In this document: positions 50,477-62,445 of the stretch, piece by piece
Numbering within the stretch: position 1 is the first letter of the stretch
Layout: the number at the start of each line of letters is the position of its first letter
Assembly (NCBI GenBank): GCA_008704415.1
Contig: VXIS01000208.1
Location: 21,916-85,915 of the forward strand
Direction of reading: 5' to 3'
DNA: 64,000 bases
From: Sphaerosporella brunnea
Lineage: Eukaryota; Ascomycota; Pezizomycetes; Pezizales; Pyronemataceae
Made by a program: the position numbers and the translations under genes
Notes under the pieces: generated by a model
What the model saw: only the letters and a program-made list of their open reading frames with translations
Databases searched by the model: none
What the model was told of the DNA's origin: nothing

Positions 50477-52576
50477 ATGTCCGAATCCGTTGTCCGAGTC
50501 ACTAAGCCATTGAGGCTTGTCAAGGCCACCAATGTTTTGGAGCCTATGGACATCGATACCGTTGACGGTCGAGCCGTCAGCAAAGTGGACTTAGTTCAGC
50601 ACGCTGTCGAGGTGGAAGTACCAGACTGGCTATCGGATGCGGCTCAAGCAATTGACCACCGACTGAGAAGCTTCGAAGATCTCCACTCGAAACTTAACGA
50701 GCGCCAGGAAGACATTGAGAAAGTCTTCCCTCAGCTAGTTCAAGCCTATAAGGAACTACTAGCTTCACAACACCATCTCTACGTGCAGGCCGAGTCCAAT
50801 AAGGATACTCTGGCCCAGGCGCAGCGCAGAGATTTTGAGGTTGTGCGTCTCGCTTCGGACAACTTTGCACAATCCGTGCAGTTGGCCCTTGAAGCTTCCG
50901 ATGAAAAACAGACCGAGAAATTCAAAGCCTTAGCTGCGCAAGCCGAAACGCAAGCGCACTTTGTCAATGAAGTTGCGGTGTATGTCAAAGGAGTCGCAGA
51001 CGAGCACAGTGGGGCCATTACGTCCCTAATTACCTTGTCCAAGACCACGGAGGACCGCCTCAAAGCCCTTGAAAAACAGATCCGTACCGAGCGCAAGAAG
51101 ACCAAGGAGGAATTCCGGCGCAGGGAGCAGGATCTTGAGGAAAAAACCCGCAAACAAGTGGCCGCGTTTCTAGAACTCGCTATCGAACAGGTCCAGACAC
51201 AAAACCCCGATGATGCGGAAGCAAGTCTTCGCGATCTCGCTCAATCGCTAAAGGATGGCAAGTCGTTAGAGGAGCTGTCCATTCGAGAGCGTGCGAAGAC
51301 CAAGGGAAAAAACAAGGCCCCTATTGAGGAGCAATTTTCTGTTCCTCCTCCAGTCGACGACGATGAGGACGAAGAGGAAGGAGTTGTGTGGGAAAACGTA
51401 CCCCTTGGTAAGCGCTACGCCGATCCCAACCAAGGTCCCGCTCCGACCAGAGTGGCACAAACGCCAATACGCGTTGTACTGCCTACTGCTCCCGTCCCCA
51501 CCGCGAAAGACTACGGTAAGGACTCCAAGAGGAGTTCCAAAGCCGGTTCTGCGGGTGGAGGTAACCCACCGCCCCCGCGAAAGACTGCTAGAGGTGTGCC
51601 CAGATCGCACTCTAGTTCGTCATCGTCATCTTCGGATGACTCTGATCCGGATAACGCTGGATTCGGTAACCCCGACTCCTCCTCAGACAGCGATGATGAT
51701 CGTCGCAAAAAGAGGAAGTCATCCCGGATGGTCGTCACGACCGTTGAGCAACCCAAGATCCCCTCACCTGAGCGATTTAACGGCAAGTCCGGCAAATTGC
51801 AGTACAGGGATTGGGTTGACTCCCTTGATCGGTGGTTTGACTACTACCGAGGTGCCTATAAGTCCGATAAACAGAAATTGATCTATATCGGGCAGGCAAT
51901 GGGTGGTGATGCGTTAACTTGGTTCAACGCACGCGCTCGGTACCTCAAGAAACAAAAACTTGAGGATAACTGGAAGGCATTCATGTCAGCCATGGATGCC
52001 GAGTTCATCAATGAGCATGAAGATGACGACATGCTCGAGGAGATGAAAGCGCTGCGCTATGAAAAGAACATAGACGCATATCTGCAGCAAATGCAGACAC
52101 GAAACCACCTTGTGGGTCTCTCCGGAGTAGTTTGGAGAAACCTGCTACTTGGCGGCTTATCCGAGGAACTCCGCAAGCGGATGTCATACTCGGATTTAGC
52201 CGAAGACGATGACACAGCCTTTATCTTTAAGATAAAGCGTGTTGGACGTGAGTATGAGAAACACCTCGCAAAGGAGGCTGCTCTCAGAAAACAAGTCCAG
52301 GAGATAAGGGGTTCTAGTCACAAGAACTCCTCGCAAAAAGGCTCCAAGAATGGCAACTCTGACCCGCTGAAGCCTCAAGGTTCCGACCATAAGGTCGGTA
52401 AACGAGGTGACAAGGGTCAGGGAAAGGGAAAGGCCGTTGGTAAGGCAGAAAAGCCTTTCACCAATGACAAGTTGAAGGGGATCGCTCCTACGCTTATTGA
52501 AAAGCGTAAGAAAGATAACCTCTGCCTTCACTGTGGCAAGTCAGGCCACAGATGGAGCAGCTGTACAGCTGACTAA
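50477..52576 (+). CDS. gag: Gag polyprotein of the gypsy element (699 aa)
   Basis: The first ATG after the LTR is at 50477 (context AAACATGTC); the frame is open to TAA at 52574-52576. Residues about 50-270 are rich in heptad-like Glu/Lys/Leu sequence and probably form a coiled coil. Residues 370-430 are Ser/Asp/Arg-rich. Residues about 432-570 match the retrotransposon Gag capsid region (YRDWVDSLDRWFDYYRGAYK, GGDALTWFNARARYL, LLLGGLSEELRKRM). A CX2CX4HX4C zinc knuckle lies at about 683-696, three residues before the stop. It packages the element RNA in cytoplasmic virus-like particles. The frame is intact. The stop so soon after the knuckle, with a protein-like stretch following in the +1 frame, suggests the C-terminus may have been shortened. 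Confidence 0.93.
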   Translation: MSESVVRVTKPLRLVKATNVLEPMDIDTVDGRAVSKVDLVQHAVEVEVPDWLSDAAQAIDHRLRSFEDLHSKLNERQEDIEKVFPQLVQAYKELLASQHHLYVQAESNKDTLAQAQRRDFEVVRLASDNFAQSVQLALEASDEKQTEKFKALAAQAETQAHFVNEVAVYVKGVADEHSGAITSLITLSKTTEDRLKALEKQIRTERKKTKEEFRRREQDLEEKTRKQVAAFLELAIEQVQTQNPDDAEASLRDLAQSLKDGKSLEELSIRERAKTKGKNKAPIEEQFSVPPPVDDDEDEEEGVVWENVPLGKRYADPNQGPAPTRVAQTPIRVVLPTAPVPTAKDYGKDSKRSSKAGSAGGGNPPPPRKTARGVPRSHSSSSSSSSDDSDPDNAGFGNPDSSSDSDDDRRKKRKSSRMVVTTVEQPKIPSPERFNGKSGKLQYRDWVDSLDRWFDYYRGAYKSDKQKLIYIGQAMGGDALTWFNARARYLKKQKLEDNWKAFMSAMDAEFINEHEDDDMLEEMKALRYEKNIDAYLQQMQTRNHLVGLSGVVWRNLLLGGLSEELRKRMSYSDLAEDDDTAFIFKIKRVGREYEKHLAKEAALRKQVQEIRGSSHKNSSQKGSKNGNSDPLKPQGSDHKVGKRGDKGQGKGKAVGKAEKPFTNDKLKGIAPTLIEKRKKDNLCLHCGKSGHRWSSCTAD

Positions 52577-53401
52577 GGTTACGACCTCAGCTCGTAAGCT
52601 GGCTGGGCAGAAGCGCCGAATTCCCGACGCTGCCATTGAAGCCGAAGAGGACTAATAGTTCGGGCACTAATAAGCGTCCGAAAATTAGTGCCCGGAGCAT
52701 TGTGGATCGCCTTTGTGACCGCGATGCCCGCCCGGCAATCTCCTCGTCTTCGTTGCCGCCTCGTCGCATCACTCTACTGGAGAGTGATTCTGAGAAGGAG
52801 GAATAGTGGGATAACTTGGGTAAGTTCCCACCACCCTGTTCAAGGCGAGCTGTTGCAAGAAGCCCTTGCTGTTGACAAACGACTGGTCAGAGTGTAGCGA
52901 AAGCTCACTACTGGGGGTGCCTCCCTCCCCGCATTGCGCCGGGGTTGGTGCGTCAATAGTTTGGTCAGCTTGCATTACTCAGGATCAGAAGGATCCCTTG
53001 CCTTATTGGAATAGCCATTCTAAGCTAACAATCCGCTAGATAGGATTTCTAGTACGGGGTTATGGAATATGGTTTCCTTTGTTCATCTGCGGATGTTTGT
53101 TTTGTTTTGGGTTTCTGGAAGAACTGGATTGGATTTCCTTTGTCTGTCTGGATGAACCTTTGGAAATTTCGCTTGGTCTTGTTTTTTGTTTGCTTTTGAG
53201 TCAATTGAAAAGTTTTGGATTTTGTTGCAACAAAATGCGCACTGAGGATGGGTTCAAAACTCGAAACACGCAGGCGTGTCTGCGTATGATTCAGTTTTGA
53301 AAACCCACAAGTGATCCACAAAAAACTTCAATACGCAAAAATTTAGTGACCCGTTGTGGCCAGAATAGTGTCGAAAGGCTATTCAATAACAGATTCCCAT
53401 C
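52577..53401 (+). other. Gag-pol spacer with frame-shifted coding remnants
   Basis: In the +1 frame the sequence continues from the gag end (TSARKLAGQKRRIPDAAIEA) to a stop at about 52654. A third frame then carries RPKISARSIVDRLCDRDARP to about 52806. These look like a lost Gag C-terminal extension. From about 53040 to 53300 the DNA is T-rich and intron-like, without a frame. Confidence 0.5.
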
Positions 53402-56400
53402 ATGAAGAGGAAAATCGTTACTGACGGAGCTCCTGAAGCTAAGCGCTTCAAACCTCCTGTCAATGGACCAAGACCTTATCTGAATATGACCTTGTCATGG
53501 GACAATAAGAAAGAAATTTCAGTACGCTGTCTGGCAGACAGTGGAGCGTCGTGCTTTACACTCTCTGACCGAATAGTAGAGAAGTATCGCATCCCGACTG
53601 TGCGTCGTCAAAAACCAGTACGAATGGTGAATTTTGAAGGTGACTCGGTATCCACTGCAGGTGAGCAGTATACCTTCCCTTTGACCATTAGACATGGAGA
53701 TCACTTCGATAAGGAAACCTTCGAAGTTTCCCCAATGGAGGACTCGTGTGATCTAATTCTACCATGGTGGTATCTGGCAAAGCACCAACCCTCTGGGTTG
53801 TGGGAAGGAAACATCAAGTTTGATTCCCAGCACTGTCAACGGAACTGTACCAAGACCAAAAGCGAAGAATTCACAATTGAATTTGACGAGGCAATCCTAC
53901 ACATGGGATTAGATCCTCATATGTTCGGGCTTATTGGAATGGTACGTCCTGATGGGGAAGCACTAGTTCTCGACTGGACACAAATGGTACCTAAGCAATA
54001 TCAAGAGTTCAGCAGAGTATTCAGTCCTGAAGCTGCTGCAGAACTTCCAGAGCATCGATCTTTTGATCATGCAATTGATATCAAGGATGGTGAACAACCA
54101 CCTTGGGGACCGATTTATGCCCTCTCAGAAAAGGAACTAGCGGCTTTGAAGGAATATCTTACCCAAATGTTGAGCGAAGGTAAGATTCGACCAAGCAAGT
54201 CGCCTGCTGGCGCACCCATTCTCTTCGTTCCGAAGCCGCATGGTAGAGGAATCCGATTAGTGGTAGACTATCGTGGTCTCAACCGAGTAACTGTGCTCAA
54301 CAGATACCCTTTACCACTAATGAACGAGCTTCGAGATCGTGTTCAAGGAGCCAAGATGTTCACTAAGATTGACCTGAAGAGCGGTTATAATCTTATTCGG
54401 ATTAAGAAGGGTGATGAATGGAAGACGGCCTTCCGAACTAGATATGGTCATTATGAATATCTAGTGATGCCGTTTGGGCTTGCTAATGCCCCTGCCACAT
54501 TTCAGAACATGATGACTGAGATTTTGAGAGATCTTATTGACCAAGGAGTTGTTGTCTATATCGATGACATCCTGATATACTCCAAAACTGAAGAAGAACA
54601 TGAACAACTAGTTCGTGAAGTACTCCGACGTTTAATGGAATATAAACTTGCCCTTGCACCTGATAAGTGCGAATGGCATGTGTCTACAGTCGAGTTCTTG
54701 GGATATATCATCTCGGCAGAAGGAATTAGCATGGCTCAAGATAAGGTGCAAACCTATCCTGGACTGGGAAGTGCCAACTTCCGTGAAGGACGTTCAGTCT
54801 TTCATGGGGTTTGCAAACTTTTATCGCCGTTTCATCAAGAACTTTTCTATGATCGCTAAGCCTTTGACTGACTTAACGAAGAAAGGAAATGCTTGGGCAT
54901 GGAATAGGCAAGCCCAGTGGAGTTTTGAAGAATTAAAGCGCCGCTTTACTTCAGCTCCGATCCTGAAACACTATGACCCAGACTTGCAATGCATTATGGA
55001 AACCGATGCAAGTGACTTTGCGATTGGTGGTGTGTTGTCCCAAGAATTTGAAAAGAGACTTCATCCCGTTGCCTTCCATTCACGTAAAATGGACAAGGCA
55101 GAGATAAATTACGAAATTCATGATAAAGAGATGCTAGCAATAGTATCATGCTTTAAGGAATGGAGAAGATATCTCGAGGGAGCCGCTCACACCGTCTTGG
55201 TGTATACAGATCATAAGAATCTGGAATACTTTACGACATCAAAAGTGTTGAATCGTCGTCAAGCAAGATGGGCACAAGAGTTGGCAGGTTATGATTTTAA
55301 GATCATATATAGACCTGGTAGTCAGAATGGGAAACCCGATGCATTGTCTAGGCGTCCGGAGTACCGCCCACAAAAGGGGGGAGGTAGCATCGAAGAAAAC
55401 GAAAACCAACCCATTTACAGGGTGTTGCGACCCGACCAACTGGTAACAGTTGAAGGCGAACAGGTTATTCTTTCTTCGGCGAAGCTACAGACTATCCCCA
55501 GGGTACGTTTCAGTAGTGAACTACTTGAGCAAATCTTTACTGCTGGAGCACAAGATGAAGCTTGGATGCATGATTACGAGAATGCTATGAGCGGTAATCC
55601 TAGTGAAGGCATGGAATATGACGATGGAGCCCTGTACTACAGAGGCCGTCTATATGTTCCTGATAGCTTGGACTTAAAGAAGCAAATTGTAGAAGCAGAT
55701 CACGACTCGGTTGTTGCTGGCCATATGGGAGCAGACAAGACCGTAGAGTTAGTACGTCGCAATTTCTTCTGGCCTACAATGGATGCTTGGATTCGGGACT
55801 ATGTGAACTCATGTCCAGAATGCCAAAAAGCTAAGTCTGCACGTCACGCCCGCTATGGAGTGCTGTCTCCTCTAGAAGTTCCGTATGCCCCGTGGGACTC
55901 AATATCAATGGACTTTATCACAGATTTACCTCTGTCAGAGGACTGTGACCAGTTGATGGTTGTTGTCGACCGTTTTACAAAAATGTGTCACTTCATTCCG
56001 CTAAAGAAGGATGCGAAGAAAGCTGCCGATGTTGCACGCGTATTCCTGCGGGAGGTATGGCGATTGCACGGCTTGCCTAGTAGCATCATATCGGACAGAG
56101 ATGCACGTTTCACTTCCAAATTTTGGGAAACGTTAATGGATCTCTTGAAGATTAAACGTGGAATGTCCACTGCCTTCCACCCACAGACTGATGGTCAAAC
56201 GGAGCGCGTCAACCAAACTGTGGAACAATACCTGAGGTTCTTTTGCAATTACGAGCAAGATAACTGGGTAGAGATGATTCCCATGGCTGAGTACGCGTAT
56301 AACAACTCCGTCACCACAGCTACAAGTCTGTCACCTTTCTTTGCCAACTACGGTTATCACCCAAGAACAAATTGGCCTGTTGAGGCTGAGGTGAAAAACC

Positions 56401-57002
56401 CGTCGGCAAGAAACTATGCGCACTGGATGGAAAGCATCCATAAGCTGTGCAAGGAAGCATTGGAACAGACCCGTGAATCTATGCGGAAGCACTATGACAA
56501 ACGGTCAAAGGCTGCACCCAAGTACCAAGTTGGTGATCTTGTTATGCTCAATGGCAAGAACCTTCGGACAAGAAGACCATCTCGCAAGCTAGATGCGAAA
56601 ATGCATGGACCCTTCAAGGTGATAAAGGTAGTGTCACCATCCGCTATACGGATTGAACTTCCTAAGCGATGGCGTATACATCCTACCTTCCATGTTTCGC
56701 TGCTTGAGCCCTACAGACAGTCGCAAAAGGGCCTTCGACCTCCTGCGGTTGCAGTCGAAGATGAAGATGCGATGGACCTTGACGAAGAAGGGCTCTGGGA
56801 GATCGATGAGATCCTAGGTAGTTCATGTGACAGTACTGGTACCATCAAGTACTTGGTCAAGTGGAAAGGGTTTCCAAATGAGGAAGACTGGACAGAAGAA
56901 CCGTGGGAATGTTTTGAAGGTACCGGTGAGGCAGCTTTGAGAAAGTTCCATCGGAAATTCCCACAAGCTGCCAAGGACAGGAGAGTCAGGTTAAGAGGCT
57001 GA
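53402..57002 (+). pseudogene. pol: Pol polyprotein (PR-RT-RH-IN-chromodomain), one frameshift
   Basis: The ATG at 53402 opens protease with the catalytic triplet in LADSGAS (Asp near residue 46). Reverse transcriptase follows (LVVDYRGLNR, then YIDD at about 386-389). At 54755 one extra base shifts the frame; the upstream frame ends at 54859 and the correct one resumes from 54756. Then come RNase H (TDASDFAIGGVL, YTDHKNLEYF), the integrase HHCC finger (55700-55830) and a DDE core with Asp near 837, Asp near 897 and Glu near 933 (a D-35-E spacing). A GPF/Y-type module and a chromodomain (YLVKWKGFPNEEDWTEEPWE, about 1131-1187) close the protein before the stop at 57000-57002. Chromodomains of this class steer integration to marked chromatin. 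Apart from the single shift the frame is clean, so this copy decayed very recently. Confidence 0.93.
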
Positions 57003-57202
57003 GTCAGAACCTTTTTCCTGGTGAAGCTATTAGGGGATCCAGGTTTTTTAACGGCTGACAAGACGCCTGGTCATGTACATTTTTTCCTTGTATAGGTTTT
57101 GGTACAGTGTTAAGTTTTTTCTTTTTGTTTTTTCTTTACGAAGTTTACGATGGCAGGAGAACACCCCATGTCCAACAACTGCGGTTCGCGGACAAACCTT
57201 TA
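57003..57202 (+). other. Untranslated region between pol and the 3' LTR
   Basis: T-rich sequence between the pol stop and the polypurine tract, with no frame. Confidence 0.6.
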
Positions 57203-57217
57203 TAAGGGGGGAGGTGG
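57203..57217 (+). promoter_or_regulatory. Polypurine tract
   Basis: AAGGGGGGAGGTGG immediately precedes the TG of the 3' LTR; it would be the primer site for plus-strand DNA. Confidence 0.85.
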
Positions 57218-58236
57218 TGTTACACCCACCTCCCACAGTACCATTTCTGGTACCCCCTTACGAGTTATGCCTACATTACCTTAAGGGTTACATAACGGTT
57301 TATTGACGGTGATGATTATCAACAGTGAGGCTGTATAATCATCTATAAGTCCACTCTATTAGGTAGTGTCCTAAGAGTTACAAGACTTACGTCATAATGG
57401 CGATGGTGAAGTTAGTTGCCGGTTCCCATAGAAAAATAGTTTTTTCCAGGGTACAAAATAACTCACCATTCGTGCGCATACAAATGAATAATGACAACTG
57501 TGTTGGTCTAACACCTTGCAGTTGTCACAGGTTATTCACCGTGAGTTATATGGCAAAAAGTGGTTAGTTGCCGGTTCCCATAGAAAAATAGTTTTTTCCA
57601 GGGTACAAAATAACTCACATCACGTTGCGCCCGACCGTTATACCGGAACGTACCCGGTGGGTATATGAGGGGAGCACCTGTGACAAGACTTGATAAGTAC
57701 CAAAGTCACTTCGGTAATTGGTCATCACGTCATAGCTACTGCGGCACTTCAATAGGGCATTCTAGGCATCAAAGCTTACGCGTTCAATCACGCCATAGCT
57801 GCAGAAGAGTGTCCGAGTTGGAGTGGGGGTTATCTATAATCCCTGGCTAGTCAAAGAAGCTCGGTACCCTTACGTGGCAATCGGGGCAATTGTTCGTCCG
57901 AGGATTGGAAATCAACTTTGAGGCTCAAAGGCGAATCCGTCAGGATATAACCCGCGAGATTTCCCTCGAGTTGAGAGACCACCAGAGTTAGCAGACATCA
58001 TCGTTAGGATATTGTGAGGTTCAGCCTTAACAATATTGTCGTTTACACAATCTATATTCGTTTCGAAATCTTTATTCCTATTTTCCCTTCGGTACGAATA
58101 TACTCGTACCATTAGCGAATCTTTACCGATCCCGTATCTGAAAGCTCTTCGCCCAACAAGTGTCTTTTCCTTAGAAAAGGATTACTGTTTGGCCTATCTT
58201 CCTTGTACGCGGTTTAGTGAACCTAGTGGTTTTACA
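57218..58236 (+). repeat. 3' LTR of the gypsy element
   Basis: 1019 bp. Differences from the 5' LTR seen by eye: C/T near the start, G/A in CTTGC(G/A)GTTG, T/C in TTCAC(T/C)GTG, A/G in GCC(A/G... or G/A)TTCC, two in the CTCTCGAG/GACGACC segment, one inserted T and one C/T in the TTTATTCCTATTTTC segment. It is followed by the CCGGG duplication. Confidence 0.95.
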
Positions 58237-59639
58237 CCGGGTGGGTTCAATTTAGCATGGGACTAACGGCGTGGCACTCGACCGTTTGGAGTTGGGCACT
58301 TCCCAGTCACAGCGTACTCACAACCTTCCGAACAAGAAGCAGTGACACGTTTCCAGTTGATACGCATACAAGTAAGCTTGCTAATCGGTCTTGAACTGTG
58401 TCGATCATATCAACTCCATGCCTAGAATCATTTACTGGTCTTCAAACACGCACTGGGGGTCTAATCGTGCAATACCTGTCTACAACGCGGCCTAACGCCG
58501 CACCCTCAAAGAGATCCAAGCCCTGGTGTTGTTACCGCTGCCCCAGGCTGGAGAGTGCACGAACCACGTTGCCTGTCGTCTTTTCTCTGTTAACACCCAT
58601 CGCAGCCGTCTTGGTTGGAGCCTTCTACGTCGTCGGTGTCCGTTGCGCATCACTGATACACACCGGACTGCCAATTTTCAACGGAGTGTCCCAGTAACAA
58701 CCGCCATCAACCCAAGCTGAGCGCATATTCCATCGTAGTCGTTGTCATCTAACGGATCATTTGCAAGGCTGCCTGCCAAAAGATGATGATCTACAACCAG
58801 TCGCAACTTTCCTTTTCCCAACCATATGCGGGTGATTAAGAATGAGGATGGGATTCCTCTCATGGTACCCGCGCACGCGTAGCGAGAGGAGGAGATAGCC
58901 ACGATGTATGATAGCGTGCTGGCGATTTTGGAACAGGGCATCACCGCGCTTCCGGATTAAGTCTTGGGATGTGCGTGTGGTTTATTATCAGCCTTATACT
59001 ATTGCATTCAGCCGCGTCCAGGGTCATTATAGGTCGATTGTTAAGTTGACATTACTTTCGCCGGCTGTTAAGTACTGCTATGCTGGGAGAAAATACATGT
59101 TCGTCTCCCTTTTCTTTTCTTCGTCTCTGTGGCAGTCGGAAATTGAGCTGTAGTTTTGCCGAACAGTGTCGTGTCGTTGTATTTCGTCAAGATATCGGGT
59201 GCGGCAGAGCGAGCAGTCTCCTCCCCGCACGTGCCCTCACTTGCATCTCTCTAGAGATCTCACACGGCGCGCCGAGATACTCGAGCTACGCGGTTCCATC
59301 ATTCTCGTGACGTGGGGTCGCCTGTCTACTCACGCCATGAAAGCCCGAAGGCACAACCGCCAAAGCAGAAGACCGAACCCAAATTGACAGACTGAAGCGA
59401 AAGACCGACCGAACCTGCAACAGCCGACGACTGAAGCCCCTCCACACGAAAGACCGAAGCCGCAAAAACCAAGCCTCCAGGCCGACGCGGAATCTACCGC
59501 TGGCCTCAGCCCACATAACCTGAAATTGTAAGCCCGTGTGAGATTCAGACTGCGGTGGGGAAAACGGTAATTGTTTGTCATAGAAAGAAGAGACTGTACT
59601 ACCCCTTCGGCTTAGTCGACCGCTCAGGCCTCCATCTCT
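58237..59639. other. Right flank of the gypsy element; no supported gene
   Basis: A minus-strand frame at 58944-58678 (KLRLVVDHHLLAGSLANDPL) is protein-like, continues after a stop, and may be a decayed gene of unknown family. Nothing else could be assigned. Confidence 0.35.
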
Positions 59640-61570
59640 TCTAAGGAAAAGACAAAAGACAGGAGTCTGAAGAACCCAAATGCAAAGGGAATCCGTGATA
59701 GATCATAGCCATCTCTCCTACGATATGCGCGTTTATCAGGCCATGGTCCAACCCTAGTAGTATTTTGGAAAGAGAGGAACGCTTCGGCACTCCTATCGGC
59801 GGCCAGCCGGGCTGTAGTAGCCGTTGCTGGCCAACGCTCAATCCCGCCGTCCTTCGTGGCTGCCAATACTTCCTTCCACATAGTCCGCTGTTCCGTCTTC
59901 CACCTTTTGGAGAATTTGAAGAGATTCTCTTTGACCTGGGTGGATCGCTGGCGCACCACCAACACCTGTCGTCAGTCCGGGGCCTGTCCATATTAGGTAT
60001 TAGCCGGTAGGCGTTTGATGGCCACCTGCGCGTCAACAAAGACGCAGACCACGCCATCGTGGTTTCCGCAAGTCTGCGTGTCTCTATGGGCCATCTCGAT
60101 GCCGCCAGTGACGCCGAAAAGCTCCGCCTAGAATGCTTCTTTATTATCACCGACATATCCGCCTGTGCGTCTCCACGTTCCGGTACCTGGGCTGGCATCG
60201 ACCTGTGTGACCGCCGCTTGTACACATCTGCCGTCTTCCAGCATCGACCCGTCCGAATAGACGGCTATCGCATTTTCGGTACCCCGTTGGCGCCTGACGG
60301 CGGCGGCCGCGGCCGCCTCTGCGGTGTCTAGCACAACAACGCGGCCGGTAGAACCTTTGGTGTTTGCTGTCATGGGCTCCACCCTGGGTGGTTGGAGTGT
60401 GATGCTATGAGCAAGATTAATAGTCAGGCCTCGGCCGTTGCGTAACCTGGCGGGGGCGGGCGCGTCAAAAGCGCTGCTGCTGACGAAGTGTAGGAGTGCT
60501 TTGGCGGTAGAAACATCCGGTTCCGGTGCGGTCGGTGGAGAGAGGCTCCACAACGTCGTTTTCCTGCCGGATTGTCACTGGGAGTGCTGGCCTGTCTGGC
60601 TGGAAATCTCTTCCTGCGGCGAGAGAGCACGGTTTCTGCCTCGTCCCTCCGTGGCTCGCACAGTAATGGGTCCAGCGCCGTAGTCGGATGGGCTCCCAAG
60701 GTCGCTTTGGCCTGGCTGTTGAAAAGCTCTCGCAGCCCTCTCCTCGACCCCTCAGGTTTCCATCCCACCACAGCTCAGCGTCGTATAGCGCTACCGCCTG
60801 GACTGCCGCTATCTAAATGTGTCATACGTTTTAGGGGGTTAGGCCGAGCTTCCGCGTTAGGCTCCTAATCCGTGATTGTACCGTACTGGCCGTTCCTGTC
60901 CTCACATTATGGCAGTGAGCCAGGGTGAGCTTGCTATCTAGGAATACTGGTAGCTAGCGGGGTGCTTGCTTGTTGGGTGGGACCGGAGTTCCAGCCACGT
61001 CAACCGTCATAGTGAGCATCTTCCGTTTCCAGGTTCGCAAGACGGCTTCTGTCTTGTCCACGTGAAAGGCCACGGCGTTCGCGTCCGTCAAGTACACGCT
61101 TGCTGACGCGAACTTGTCGAGGGCCTTCGTGACGTCCGCAATGGTTTCTCCTGTCGCAATCCAAGCCACGTCGTCGACGTATGATAAGGCACAAGCACTG
61201 TCGACCTGGGCTTCCACGGCCGGGAAGAGACCAAATAGGTAGAGCATAAAGGGGATCGGAGACATGAGGGAGCCTTGGCGGAGGCCTGGCCTAAGCGATA
61301 GTGGGTCGCTGAGGTGCCCTGCGACGCTCATTCAAACCCACCTATCGTCTATGAACGAGGCCGTCCATTGACTTATGCTATGTGATGCGCCCAGGCCCAT
61401 GGGTCTGCGGATAAGGACTGCTTTTGAGACCTGTTCAAAGTCACCCTTGACGTCCACCAGCAGGACGCCCACCCTGCGTTGCTCCTCCCATGCCGTCGGC
61501 GGGTGGTCAATGAGAACCGCCACCGGGTCGACTGCAGGTCTGCCGGTCGAACAAGGTACTTGTAATTTTA
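59640..61570 (-). pseudogene. LINE (Tad1-like) relic: RT, RNase H and Cys/His tail
   Basis: Read leftward from about 61570: STGRPAVDPVAVLIDH, RRVGVLLVDVKGDFEQVSKA, ISQWTASFIDDRWV, then GLRQGSLMSPIPFMLYLFGL and LSYVDDVAWIATGETIADVT. This is a non-LTR reverse transcriptase with the YVDD catalytic box. The connecting region is at 60771-60430 and RNase H starts with AVYSDGSMLEDGRCVQAAVT near 60280. The tail reads DDRCWWC in one frame and KENLFKFSKRWKTEQRTMWK in another (about 59990-59830). Several frameshifts and stops occur, so it is dead. The 5' part of the element is missing. Confidence 0.85.
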
Positions 61571-62139
61571 TAACCAGGCTAATCGCGATTGGCCAGCCAT
61601 GGAGCTGCAACTCGGGCGGGCTGTTGTCACTGTGACTGCAACAAAGCTCGGCATACGAGGCGGATGCGAAAAGACCTGCAGCCACGCGACGGCTCCAACA
61701 GATTTTTGAGAGCACGGGCAGCCAGCTGGTAACCTCCAGCAGATCAAGCCAACTGGCGTTAGATTTCGAACTGCACAATCACGCAGTAAAGTGATTTGGC
61801 ATCAGGGCTCAGAACAGCTGCCACATGCACCAGTCTGCGCGTCCGGTGCGAGCCAGGAAACGCCTCAAAACGGGTGGTGGCTAAATCTTCATTGCTTCTT
61901 CGAATCAGAGTCTCGATAGTCTCCGCAGCCGCGGTAGGGTTGCTGGTCACGGATGTTTAGCTGCGAGGTGGGCCAGCAAGGACGGGATTGAGGGTAAATC
62001 GAAAGGGAATGGTTGGGTAAAACTTTGGACGAAATGAACACCATCTTCCTTCACATGGTCCTGATGTACGCATAGAAGTTCTCGTGCCCCAATGCTTGTG
62101 TTGGTGGAACAGGGATCGAGGGCTTGCTCAATGAGCTAT
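61571..62139. other. No supported gene
   Basis: Sequence upstream of the LINE breakpoint; no recognisable product. Confidence 0.4.
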
Positions 62140-62445
62140 GACTTTGAAGTGTGGGAAATGCATATTCTGGATGTACAAGTTATCATCCGTGTTGTGAACA
62201 CACGGTGGGCAGTCATTAGTACATCGACACTAAATATAAAGCCATATGTACGTTGCAGTCAGGGCGTATGTGTCTGAAACACCGTGCAGTTGCTTTCATT
62301 CAGTGTCGTCGCTAAAGCTCTTGCACGGCTCCGATCCAGAATGATAGAGCTGCGCAGTTGCTGCGCAGCATCGTCGCTAAAGCCCCTCGACTGCTCCGCT
62401 CCTGAATGATAGCGCTCACCCACAGTGTATCACTCGGGCAAATGC
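62140..62445 (-). repeat. Dispersed repeat family R, inverted copy
   Basis: On the minus strand it carries the GGTGTTTCAGACACATACGCCC, CCTGACTGCAACGTACATATG and CCGTGTGTTCACAACACGG blocks of the copies at 15183 and 44958, then on the other side the TATCATTCTGGATCGGAG and AGAGCTTTAGCGACGA motifs seen at 14205-14400. The palindrome (62187-62205) has lost perfect symmetry. It contains both halves of the family, so it may be the most complete copy. Confidence 0.65.

Larger units (their letters stand above)
49422..58236 (+). mobile_element. Ty3/gypsy chromovirus, 8815 bp, with 5-bp TSD
   Basis: The LTRs (1018 and 1019 bp) begin TGTTACACCC and end GGTTTTACA. The 5-bp flanks 49417-49421 and 58237-58241 are both CCGGG. 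The element encodes Gag, then Pol in the order protease, reverse transcriptase, RNase H, integrase, chromodomain, which defines the chromovirus branch of Ty3/gypsy. By eye the LTRs differ at about seven bases and one indel, so the insertion is recent. The pol frame is broken once at 54755. A spacer of about 825 bp separates gag from pol. Confidence 0.95.

Noticed and set aside
53049..53321. Minus-strand 90-aa frame inside the gag-pol spacer
   Set aside because: Lys/Thr/Gln-rich product from T-rich spacer DNA, no context.
52820..53391. Intron joining gag to pol (GTAAGT at 52820, acceptor AACAG near 53391)
   Set aside because: The frame before the donor is already closed by stops, so splicing would not give a gag-pol fusion.
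54648..54755. ATG at 54648 as the start of a separate second pol protein
   Set aside because: It lies in the wrong frame within the RT region; true homology in that frame begins only at 54756 after the single-base shift.
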